Of a stretch of DNA of 64,000 nucleotides, positions 34,147-41,157 are shown piece by piece. Each line of letters begins with the position of its first letter. Position 1 is the first letter of the stretch. The notes under the pieces are model-generated. The model searched no databases and was not told where the DNA came from. It saw only the letters and a program-made list of their open reading frames with translations. The stretch covers positions 62,001 through 126,000 of the forward strand of contig DCPU01000025.1 in NCBI GenBank assembly GCA_002323245.1, in the 5' to 3' direction. A program made the translations under genes and the position numbers. Source of the stretch: Mariprofundus sp. UBA1536 (lineage in GTDB: Bacteria; Pseudomonadota; Zetaproteobacteria; Mariprofundales; Mariprofundaceae).

Positions 34147-35367
34147 TTAGGCAGCTTGGGCCAAGCCAAACGCATCATGTAAAGAGCGAACTGCAAGCTC
34201 TACATATTTTTCATCCATCACCACAGTCACTTTGATTTCACTGGTGGTAATCATTTGGATGTTGATGTTTTCCTTGGCCAATACTTCAAACATTTTCTTG
34301 GCCACGCCTGTATGTGAGCGCATGCCAACACCAATGATGGACACTTTAGCTACGCCAGTATCGCCTTTGATTTCACGGGCGTTGAGTTGTTTAGCCAAAG
34401 ATTCGAGTAACTTCATGGTCGGTTTGAAATCAGCGCTTGGTACAGTGAAGGTAAGGTCGGTAAAACCATCTTCACTAATGTTTTGCACAATCACATCCAC
34501 ATTGATATCAGCTGCTGCTACAGGACCAAATACTGCTGCGGCGATGCCGGGTTGATCGGGAATGCCTTTGATAGTGACTTTTGCTTCATCGCGGTTGTAA
34601 GCAACACCTGAAATTTCTGCACGTTCCATTGTAGAATCCTCTCCTGTGACCATGGTGCCTGGAATTAAATTAAAGCTTGAGCGCAAATGAACGGGCATAT
34701 TGTAACGCATGGCCAATTCCACACTGCGTGTTTGCAACACTTTCGCGCCCAATGATGCAAATTCGAGCATCTCTTCATAACTGATGGTATCCATTTTACT
34801 GGCTTTTGGCTCAATGCGTGGGTCGGTGGTGTAAATACCATCCACATCGGTATAAATATCACAACAATCCGCTTTTAAGGCGATGGCCAGTGCCACTGCC
34901 GAAGTATCCGAGCCACCGCGGCCTAATGTGGTGACGTTACCAGCGATATCCACGCCTTGGAAACCTGTAACAACTGGCACCGTACCGTTGATCATGTGGG
35001 CGATAAGGTGATCACCATCCACACCTTTGATGCGTGCTTTGGCATAACTTCCTTCAGTTTTAAAGCCAGCTTGCCCGCCGCTGAATGATAGGGAGTTTAC
35101 ACCCAAGTTGTTCAGTTCAATGGCCAGCAGGGCAGCAGAGATTTGCTCTCCGGTAGCCACCAAAGCATCGACTTCACGCGGACTTGCATTTTCGCTCATG
35201 CTGTTGGCCATAGCCAGTAAACGATTCGTTTCACCGCTCATGGCCGATACCACTACGGCAACTTCAGAACCGTTTTCAATTTCTTTTAATACGATTTTAG
35301 CGGTCTCACGGATTCGCTCGATAGAGCCTACGGATGTCCCACCAAATTTCTGCACGATTCGCGCCAT
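34147..35367 (-). CDS. lysC: Aspartokinase
   Basis: 406 residues, the monofunctional lysC/ask type. Kinase signature IVQKFGGTSVGS at the N-terminus, then TLGRGGSDTSAVALA and EPKASKMDTISYEEMLEFA. Two ACT domains from about residue 265 (VTIKGIPDQPGIAAAVFGPV, and SIIGVGMRSHTGVAKKMFEVLA) mediate feedback by lysine or threonine. It phosphorylates aspartate, first step towards lysine, methionine and threonine. An internal start before the ACT part (near MERAEISGV) could give a separate beta subunit. Its start codon overlaps the ExbD stop by one base, so it is co-transcribed with exbB-exbD. Confidence 0.96.
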   Translation of the reverse strand: MARIVQKFGGTSVGSIERIRETAKIVLKEIENGSEVAVVVSAMSGETNRLLAMANSMSENASPREVDALVATGEQISAALLAIELNNLGVNSLSFSGGQAGFKTEGSYAKARIKGVDGDHLIAHMINGTVPVVTGFQGVDIAGNVTTLGRGGSDTSAVALAIALKADCCDIYTDVDGIYTTDPRIEPKASKMDTISYEEMLEFASLGAKVLQTRSVELAMRYNMPVHLRSSFNLIPGTMVTGEDSTMERAEISGVAYNRDEAKVTIKGIPDQPGIAAAVFGPVAAADINVDVIVQNISEDGFTDLTFTVPSADFKPTMKLLESLAKQLNAREIKGDTGVAKVSIIGVGMRSHTGVAKKMFEVLAKENINIQMITTSEIKVTVVMDEKYVELAVRSLHDAFGLAQAA

Positions 35368-35780
35368 TACTCGCCACCTCTTGGCATTGTTGCAATACCT
35401 ATTTTGCCCATTCCCAACTCTCGCACTGTATCCATCGCATACACCACACGTTTGTGTTTAGTGTCGGCATCGGCGCGCAGTACCACCCGCATATTCGGGT
35501 CGCCTTTGCTGACGTTTAAGATACGGCGACGCAAATCGCCATCTTCCACGCGTTCATCTTGTACATACAACTGCCCTTGAGCATCAATGCTGATGGTCAC
35601 TTGGGCTTCTTCTTTGACTGCGGCCTGAGCTTTGCTTTGTGGTAATTCCAGCTTAAGGCTGTTGTTGGCCGTAAAACTGGTGGAAACCATGAAGAAGATA
35701 AGCATCAAAAACACCACATCAATCATGGGTGTTAAATCAATCAGCAAATCGCCGCGCTTTTTATCGCCGCGAAGATTCAT
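35367..35780 (-). CDS. exbD: ExbD/TolR family energy-transduction protein
   Basis: 137 residues: short cytoplasmic start, one membrane helix with the essential aspartate (LIDLTPMIDVVFLMLIFFM), then a periplasmic domain ending RELGMGKIGIATMPRG. It works with an ExbB/TolQ channel to harvest proton motive force for TonB-dependent uptake or Tol function. It overlaps ExbB by four bases. No TonB or TolA gene is nearby, so whether it serves TonB or Tol is open. Confidence 0.92.
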   Translation of the reverse strand: MNLRGDKKRGDLLIDLTPMIDVVFLMLIFFMVSTSFTANNSLKLELPQSKAQAAVKEEAQVTISIDAQGQLYVQDERVEDGDLRRRILNVSKGDPNMRVVLRADADTKHKRVVYAMDTVRELGMGKIGIATMPRGGE

Positions 35781-36385
35781 TCACGTTCGCCTTTCAGCAA
35801 ATCGACGAAATACAAAGCATTGTGTTCAATATCCACTACGAATTGGTTGACCTTTGCTTCAAAGAAGCGGTAAGCCACCAATGTTGGAATAGCGACTGCC
35901 ATGCCTACAGCCGTGGTGTTCAGCGCTTTAGAAATGCCGCCTGCTAAAACATCAGCTTTGCCCACGCCTTCTACGGAAATCACTTGAAATACTTCAATCA
36001 TACCAATCACGGTGCCAAGCAAGCCAAGCAGCGGAGCAATAGCAGCGGTGAGCGCTAAAATGCCCACAAAGCGCTCTAAATGCGCAACTTCCTGGCGACC
36101 AACTTCTTCCAAAATTTCTTTCATCACGCCGCGTTGTACACCTCGGTTTTTCAATGCTACCCACAAAATGCGACTCATGGCTGTGTTGTTGCCTTTGCAT
36201 AATTCCAGCGCTTCATCAGCATTGCCAGCGCGCACAGCATCTTCTACGGCTTTGATTTGTTTAACGGGCACCACCACCGATGCGCGTAAGCTCCACGCAC
36301 GCTCAAAAATAATCGTGAGTGAAAGCAGGGAAGTAGCGATGAGGATATACATCACCACGCCGCCTTGCGAAATAAATTCGGTCAT
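35777..36385 (-). CDS. exbB: ExbB/TolQ family proton channel protein
   Basis: About 202 residues with three membrane spans: GGVVMYILIATSLLSLTII near the N-terminus, FVGILALTAAIAPLLGLLGTVIGMIEVFQ, and LNTTAVGMAVAIPTLVAYRFFEAK. These are the MotA/TolQ/ExbB core motifs, and the TVIGM stretch is near-invariant. An upstream in-frame ATG at 36631 would add 82 residues, but ATG 36385 has AGGTGAAG just before it and matches family length. Operon exbB-exbD-lysC on the minus strand, divergent from the Trm112-like gene. Confidence 0.93.
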   Translation of the reverse strand: MTEFISQGGVVMYILIATSLLSLTIIFERAWSLRASVVVPVKQIKAVEDAVRAGNADEALELCKGNNTAMSRILWVALKNRGVQRGVMKEILEEVGRQEVAHLERFVGILALTAAIAPLLGLLGTVIGMIEVFQVISVEGVGKADVLAGGISKALNTTAVGMAVAIPTLVAYRFFEAKVNQFVVDIEHNALYFVDLLKGERE

Positions 36386-36575
36386 GACTTCACCTGTCCT
36401 TATGTTGAATTTGGTTTGATAAGAAATGAAAACTGCGGCAAGTATAGGCAGGCAAACCCCCGCTGCAATCATGGAGTTGGTGAAATATGAGCTAGGCATG
36501 GCTATACTCGCCACATTCCGTATTTTTATAGCAATAAAACGTTTCTGAAATTTTCTAAAATGGAGTGTGATTCGC

Positions 36576-36746
36576 ATGATTGACCAAGGTTTGTTTGATA
36601 TTTTGGCTTGCCCGCAATGCAAAGGCGGCATTCATTACAACGATAAAAAAACGGGTTTGGTTTGTGATAAATGTAAGCTTGAATACCCCATTCGTGATGA
36701 TATCCCCGTCATGTTGATTGATGAGGCCACTTCGATACAAGACTGA
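36576..36746 (+). CDS. Trm112/YcaR-family zinc-ribbon protein
   Basis: 56 residues. Two CxxC pairs (ILACPQCKG and LVCDKCKLEYPIRDDIPVML) and the conserved YPIRDDIPVML tail identify the Trm112/UPF0434 family. Eukaryotic Trm112 activates methyltransferases; the bacterial role is not settled, and it often neighbours LPS-synthesis genes (lpxK, kdsB). ATG 36576 follows GGAG by ten bases. Its stop shares one base with the start of the LpxL-like gene (TGATG), suggesting translational coupling. Confidence 0.9.
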   Translation: MIDQGLFDILACPQCKGGIHYNDKKTGLVCDKCKLEYPIRDDIPVMLIDEATSIQD

Positions 36747-37672
36747 TGACGGATCATGAAGTAAAACCAGCCCCAAAGTGGACTCATGCTCTTTTCTCCA
36801 CGCTCGGTTTGTTGCCTATGCCGATATTGTCAGCTTTGGGCGCAACCCTTGGTTTGGCCTATTACTATCTCGATAAACGGCATCGTGCGATAACGTTGCG
36901 CAATTTAGCGCGCATCTTTCCTGAAAAGCCGCGTGTTGAACGTATCAGGTTGGCCAAGGCAGCATTTAAGCAAAATGGTAAAACTGTGTTGGAAATCCCT
37001 AGGGTATTCACCTTCAGCAAAGAAAAGCTGCTGGATGTCGTTTCAGTAGAGGGCGAAGATATACTTCAAGAGGCATTGGCTGAAAACAAAGGCGTGTTTT
37101 TGATGGCTGCCCACTTTAGCAATTGGGAATTGATGGGGCTGTTGCCGTCCATGCTGGGTTATGAAACTTCCACTATATATCGCCCACTCAACCAAGCGCC
37201 TTTTGATGCTTTCACACTGGAATCGAGAACGCGTTTTAATACCCATTTGTATTCGCGCAAAGCCGGACTACGCTGGCTGTTATCAGCGTTAAAAAACAAC
37301 CACTGCATTATTGTTGCCATAGATCAGCATATGGGCGCAGGTAATGGTATTCTTGTGCCTTTTTTGGGACATTTATCCAGCACCACGAATCTGCCAGCGC
37401 CATTTGTGGCGCGTAATCAAACACCGATGGTCGGTATGGCTTTAGTGCGCGAAGGCAACGCTTTTCAATTTACGCTGAAGTTTTGGCGTATTCCTGCACC
37501 AGTAGCTACTGGCGATAAAGAGCATGATGGTGTGGCTGTGATGACCGCAGCTTGTGAAACTTTTGATGCAGTGATTAAAGGGCATCCGGAGCAATGGTTG
37601 TGGATGCACAGGCGTTGGCGAGCGATTGAGCCAAATGAGGCACTAAAAAATATCGTCCACGGCGCACCCTAG
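36746..37672 (+). CDS. Lipid A biosynthesis acyltransferase (LpxL/LpxM/HtrB family)
   Basis: 308 residues. The acyltransferase active motif is HFSNWEL (H-x4-E), about residue 122, in GVFLMAAHFSNWE. Downstream GLRWLLSALKNNHCIIVAIDQHMGAGNGILVPFLG (visible as VAIDQHMG and VPFLG) fits the glycerolipid-binding region. The C-terminal HPEQWLWMHRRWR is a hallmark of LpxL proteins. N-terminal hydrophobic segment (about 18-40) anchors it to the inner membrane. It adds secondary acyl chains to lipid A; acyl specificity is not predictable. It pairs with the Trm112-like gene. Confidence 0.92.
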   Translation: MTDHEVKPAPKWTHALFSTLGLLPMPILSALGATLGLAYYYLDKRHRAITLRNLARIFPEKPRVERIRLAKAAFKQNGKTVLEIPRVFTFSKEKLLDVVSVEGEDILQEALAENKGVFLMAAHFSNWELMGLLPSMLGYETSTIYRPLNQAPFDAFTLESRTRFNTHLYSRKAGLRWLLSALKNNHCIIVAIDQHMGAGNGILVPFLGHLSSTTNLPAPFVARNQTPMVGMALVREGNAFQFTLKFWRIPAPVATGDKEHDGVAVMTAACETFDAVIKGHPEQWLWMHRRWRAIEPNEALKNIVHGAP

Positions 37673-37695
37673 TCTCGTAACATGTTGAAAAATTT

Positions 37696-37842
37696 AATCT
37701 AAATAATGCGATTGCTAATGGTTAAGTATTGTGTCCCTGGAACTTCTATTGTGTCCCTGGAACTTCTAATCTAAATAATGCGATTGCTAATGCTTAAGTA
37801 TTGTGTCCCTGGAACTTCGAAGTATTGTGTCCTTGGAACTTT
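37696..37842 (+). repeat. Tandem duplication with four copies of a 19-bp motif
   Basis: A 72-base unit (37696-37767) is repeated in part from 37768. Within it the motif ATTGTGTCCCTGGAACTTC occurs at about 37728, 37748, 37799 and 37823; the last copy has CCTTGG. The second segment AATCTAAATAATGCGATTG is present twice. No CRISPR spacing. The motif resembles the short repeats that accompany REP-type or IS-like transposases, and a possible transposase tail follows. Confidence 0.8.
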
Positions 37843-37922
37843 CGGAACGTGTGGGCGCAGCAAAATAATACCAATATGCATGATTGCAAGACCTTGTATC
37901 TTTAGCTTTGTTGGTTTTTAGT

Positions 37923-38039
37923 ACAGGAATCAACGAATGTCAGCGTGATGATGATTGGATGATCAGAGTTTCAGGTATGGTAGGAAAGGATTTGAAACCA
38001 CAGAAACGTGGACCAAAAGTAGTGCAGGGGGATAATTAA
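37923..38039 (+). pseudogene. Possible remnant of a transposase C-terminus
   Basis: A short open frame without start codon, ending VGKDLKPQKRGPKVVQGDN. Basic tails of the form K-x-R-G-P/R-x-K are usual at the end of REP-associated Y1-type transposases. With the repeat cluster just upstream it could be the last part of such a gene, but at 38 codons the resemblance is weak. Confidence 0.3.
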
Positions 38040-38079
38040 GTGTATTTAGTAAACTGTCACCGTAATCCGGAGTGTTAAT

Positions 38080-39663
38080 ATGAATTTATCAAGAATAAGC
38101 ACTGCAATATCTATGGCTTTTATTTTATTCATGATACCAAGCTGTGGTAAAGATTCATCAGCCCCCGTAGTGCCTGCTGCCCCGATATTATCAACTATTG
38201 CTAATTCTGGTGCAGCAGGAACTCCAAGTACAGGTGTAGTTACCCATAATCTTGGGGATCAAATCTCCTACTCTCATTATTCTAATTTACCAACTTCACC
38301 TAGTATTATAACAATGCTTGATGGAATTGTTGTTTCTTCCAATGGTAACATAAACATGGATAGCGATCATTTCTTGTGGTCGTTTGGCAATCCAACGAGT
38401 GGAATACCATTTACTAATATGATGGCTGTACCTTCAGATTTCACAGCTATTCCTTACCCTAAATTTTATCAAACCCCGACATCTTTTAACCTATCCGTAG
38501 TAGATCCTTATTGTACCACTAATCCTAAAACCATTGCTTATCCGGCCTCATATCTCGGGGCATTCCCTTTTCCAGATGTTATTGGCGCGCCTTTACCTGT
38601 AAATATCAAGCGTGGCGCAAATGTTAAAGATTATTGGCAATATGGCATAACCAACCCAGCAACAAATGCAGGTTGCACAGGAGACTTACACACAGCTTTC
38701 ATCTCAACACTTGCAAGGCTAAAGAAAATGGGTGTTGATCAGGTTGGTGTTTTTCGAGATACACAAGTAGCAGATTTCACCGCTCTAACTTGGCAAATAC
38801 TACCTTCAGCAAGTTGGTCTATTTCAGACACTGAGATGGCTTGGATAGTTGGCGAAGCCAATAAAGTAGGAGTTCAAATTTACGAATACCGACAGGTTGT
38901 CGAAACAGATGTTAATAATGTTGTATGGTCAGCAAACCCAACGTTAGCTGAGGTTACTAAATTTCTAGATGCTTATATCACCTACATTGTTGGACGAGCG
39001 GTAGTTGCTGAGCAAAACGGAGTAGCAGCATTTCAATTGGATTATGGATATTTGTATTGGCCAACTTGGTCCCCGGCTATGGAAATGCTTTTTATTTCTA
39101 AAATGGTGACAGCTGCTCAGCAAGTTCGCGCTGTTTATTCGGGAAAAATTATGTATGGGCAAACAAATACGTTATTTAATAATGTGGATGCAAGTGCCTT
39201 AATCTTAAAAGAAATAGATGTCTATATCGGAGATCTTACAGCGGCTAACCACATTGCAAGTAACGAAAATTCAAACCCAACTGTTTCAATGATGAAGCAA
39301 AAGTATCTCACTGCTATGAGTTGGTATTCAAATATGATGGGGACGAATAAAAAGCCAATACTATGGAAAATGCAGGCTCAATCACATCGGTACTATCTCA
39401 GGGATGGTTGGATTGAAGATGGTTTTTGTGTTTCAGGTTGTATGCAAAATAATGTCCAAATAGATTTTTCAGTTCAGGCCATTGCTTATGAGGCCATGCT
39501 AGAAGCGATTAATCAGCAAAATTTTTTAACGGTTGATTCAGTTGTGGCGGATACATCTTGGTATGTAGATATCTTATTGCCAAAAGATAGTTTTCCAAAT
39601 TTATCACAGTCTTTTAGAAATAAACCAGCTGAATCCATATTATATAAGTGGTATGCTAAATAA
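38080..39663 (+). CDS. Lipoprotein with GH113-like TIM-barrel domain
   Basis: 527 residues. N-terminus: positive start, hydrophobic core (AISMAFILFMIPS) and Cys22 (IPSC, acceptable lipobox), then a Ser/Pro-rich linker: an exported lipoprotein. From about residue 185 the pattern is that of glycoside hydrolase family 113-like barrels: KRGANVKDYWQYG, LARLKKMGVDQVGVFRD, EANKVGVQIYEYRQVV, VGRAVVAEQNGVAAFQLDYG, QQVRAVYSGKIMYGQ, IDVYIGDL, and the C-terminal RNKPAESILYKWYAK. In active enzymes a catalytic Glu is found where this protein has QLDYG, so it may be a binding protein or have altered chemistry. CCGGAG precedes ATG 38080. The gene is AT-rich and follows a repeat cluster, both hints of transfer. 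Confidence 0.62.
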   Translation: MNLSRISTAISMAFILFMIPSCGKDSSAPVVPAAPILSTIANSGAAGTPSTGVVTHNLGDQISYSHYSNLPTSPSIITMLDGIVVSSNGNINMDSDHFLWSFGNPTSGIPFTNMMAVPSDFTAIPYPKFYQTPTSFNLSVVDPYCTTNPKTIAYPASYLGAFPFPDVIGAPLPVNIKRGANVKDYWQYGITNPATNAGCTGDLHTAFISTLARLKKMGVDQVGVFRDTQVADFTALTWQILPSASWSISDTEMAWIVGEANKVGVQIYEYRQVVETDVNNVVWSANPTLAEVTKFLDAYITYIVGRAVVAEQNGVAAFQLDYGYLYWPTWSPAMEMLFISKMVTAAQQVRAVYSGKIMYGQTNTLFNNVDASALILKEIDVYIGDLTAANHIASNENSNPTVSMMKQKYLTAMSWYSNMMGTNKKPILWKMQAQSHRYYLRDGWIEDGFCVSGCMQNNVQIDFSVQAIAYEAMLEAINQQNFLTVDSVVADTSWYVDILLPKDSFPNLSQSFRNKPAESILYKWYAK

Positions 39664-40083
39664 GCATCAAGCTTCGGGTCAATTCATACAAATGACATTT
39701 AGTTTGAAGTAAGGGTTTAAGTTCTGTGTTGCACGCTCGGGGTCAGCGCTCGGGGTCAAGGGCTTGATTCGCGGATTTAGGTATCCGAATTTATCAGCTT
39801 ATGCATCGTTGTGTGGTATGGCAGATTAATATGGCAATAGGGTACTTGTGGCACAGCTATGGTCGTAAATGATTTCGCGCATCCAGATATTGCGACTCTT
39901 TTTATGTCTGTAATTTCAGGTGGGAGTAGGCGACTTTGCATGCATATTGCGGCTTAGGGTGAGTCCCATTGTTCCTCAATCCGCTGGTGCGGGCATTTAT
40001 TCATATCAAAGTGCTTTAAGCGTTGGTGCGCAAAAAGATAGCAACAAAAAATTTTCATTGCTGATTTTCGTATTGAGGACTTC
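39664..40083. other. Noncoding gap with tandem 12-mers
   Basis: About 420 bases without a convincing gene. CGCTCGGGGTCA occurs twice (39734-39745 and 39747-39758), followed by AAGGGCTTGATTCG. The short frame near 39920-40108 lacks a start site and family. Toward the end, TATTGAGGACTTCGTG offers a ribosome site for the YjbQ gene. Confidence 0.5.
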
Positions 40084-40527
40084 GTGGGTCTGGTTCATGC
40101 TTGGCTGATGAAACAAGCGCAAACATCTTTAAACGTATCGTGTCGCGGTCGCGGGATGACGAATATTACTTCTCAAATTCAAAGTTGGCTTCGTGGAACA
40201 GGTGTTCAGACGGGAGTGATGACGGTGTATGTGCAACACACCAGCTGCTCGCTCATTATTCAGGAAAATGCCGATCCGGATGTGCTTACTGATCTGGAAA
40301 CATTTATGGGTAAGTTGGTTCAGGATGGGCACCCTGATTTTTTGCATGTGGATGAGGGCATTGATGATATGTCCGCCCACATTCGCACGACATTGACGCA
40401 AGTATCGCTGACTATTCCTGTTGTAAACGGTCAAGCCGCTTTGGGCATTTGGCAGGCTGTGTACGTATATGAACATCGATTTGCATCCATGCAGCGGCGG
40501 GTGTTGTTACATGTGGTTGGAGAGTAA
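40084..40527 (+). CDS. yjbQ: YjbQ family (UPF0047) protein, possible secondary thiamine-phosphate synthase
   Basis: 139-147 residues, a small all-beta protein. Family motifs are VYVQHTSCSLIIQENADPDV, which contains the conserved HTS and NAD(P/D), the HVDEGIDDMSAHIR helix (with the metal-binding His-Asp-His-type pattern), and ALGIWQAVYVYEHR at the end. YjbQ homologues show weak thiamine-phosphate synthase activity, but their cellular role is not settled. GTG 40084 has GAGG five bases upstream, while ATG 40108 matches the usual family start. It is three bases before the Nudix gene. Confidence 0.85.
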   Translation: MGLVHAWLMKQAQTSLNVSCRGRGMTNITSQIQSWLRGTGVQTGVMTVYVQHTSCSLIIQENADPDVLTDLETFMGKLVQDGHPDFLHVDEGIDDMSAHIRTTLTQVSLTIPVVNGQAALGIWQAVYVYEHRFASMQRRVLLHVVGE

Positions 40528-40529
40528 AA

Positions 40530-41114
40530 ATGAGTCAGATGAAATATAAGATTCTCAAGCGTGAAGTATTGCATCAGGGCTTTTTCAAGATGGAGGGTTT
40601 TGATTTAAGCCACGATAAATTTGATGGCGGAGAGCTTACCATTCGCCGCGAATTACTGGAGCGCGGCGATGCGGCTGCGGCTGTGCTCTACGATAAAAAC
40701 CATGATGAAGTATTGCTTATTGAGCAATTTCGCATTGGGCCTGCGATGCGCGATGACAATCCATGGTTGATTGAGGTGGTGGCTGGCATTGTCGATGCGG
40801 GTGAAAGCCGCGAAGAAGCGATTCGGCGCGAGGCTGTTGAAGAATCAGGCTACGCACCCTCAGAAGTGGTTTATCTTGGCAAATACTACGCCACGCCGGG
40901 TGGTTCATCGGAATGCATTTATTTGTATTTGGGTTATGTGGATAAGGATAGACCTGTGCACGATGGTGGTGGCAAGGATGATGAGCACGAAGATATCCGT
41001 AGATTTTGGGTATCTCGCCAAGAAGCGATGGCCATGGTCAAAGATGGGCGTATCAATTCAGGTGCACCGATGTTAGCCGTGATGCTGGCTTTTGGTGTAG
41101 AAGGTGTAAGCTAG
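40530..41114 (+). CDS. nudF: ADP-ribose pyrophosphatase (NudF/TrgB-like Nudix hydrolase)
   Basis: 194 residues. The Nudix box GIVDAGESREEAIRREAVEESGY is complete (Gly-x5-Glu-x7-REUxEExGU) near residue 87. Upstream LLIEQFRIGP and downstream GSSECIYLYLGYV fit the ADP-ribose pyrophosphatase subfamily rather than the MutT type. It hydrolyses ADP-ribose to AMP and ribose-5-phosphate. ATG 40530 follows the YjbQ stop by two bases; GGAG is present inside the YjbQ end. An operon with yjbQ is likely. The P-type ATPase gene starts 43 bases after. Confidence 0.9.
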   Translation: MSQMKYKILKREVLHQGFFKMEGFDLSHDKFDGGELTIRRELLERGDAAAAVLYDKNHDEVLLIEQFRIGPAMRDDNPWLIEVVAGIVDAGESREEAIRREAVEESGYAPSEVVYLGKYYATPGGSSECIYLYLGYVDKDRPVHDGGGKDDEHEDIRRFWVSRQEAMAMVKDGRINSGAPMLAVMLAFGVEGVS

Positions 41115-41157
41115 CTTTTATCGTTGGTCTCGTTCGACCACAAAAAGGGGAGGCACC

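Noticed and set aside
37690..37845. CRISPR array
   Set aside because: Repeats are separated by uneven or no spacers, the second half is a tandem duplication of the first, and no cas genes are present.
39920..40108. 62-codon frame before yjbQ
   Set aside because: No ribosome site and no family; it overlaps the yjbQ start region, where a better start is visible.
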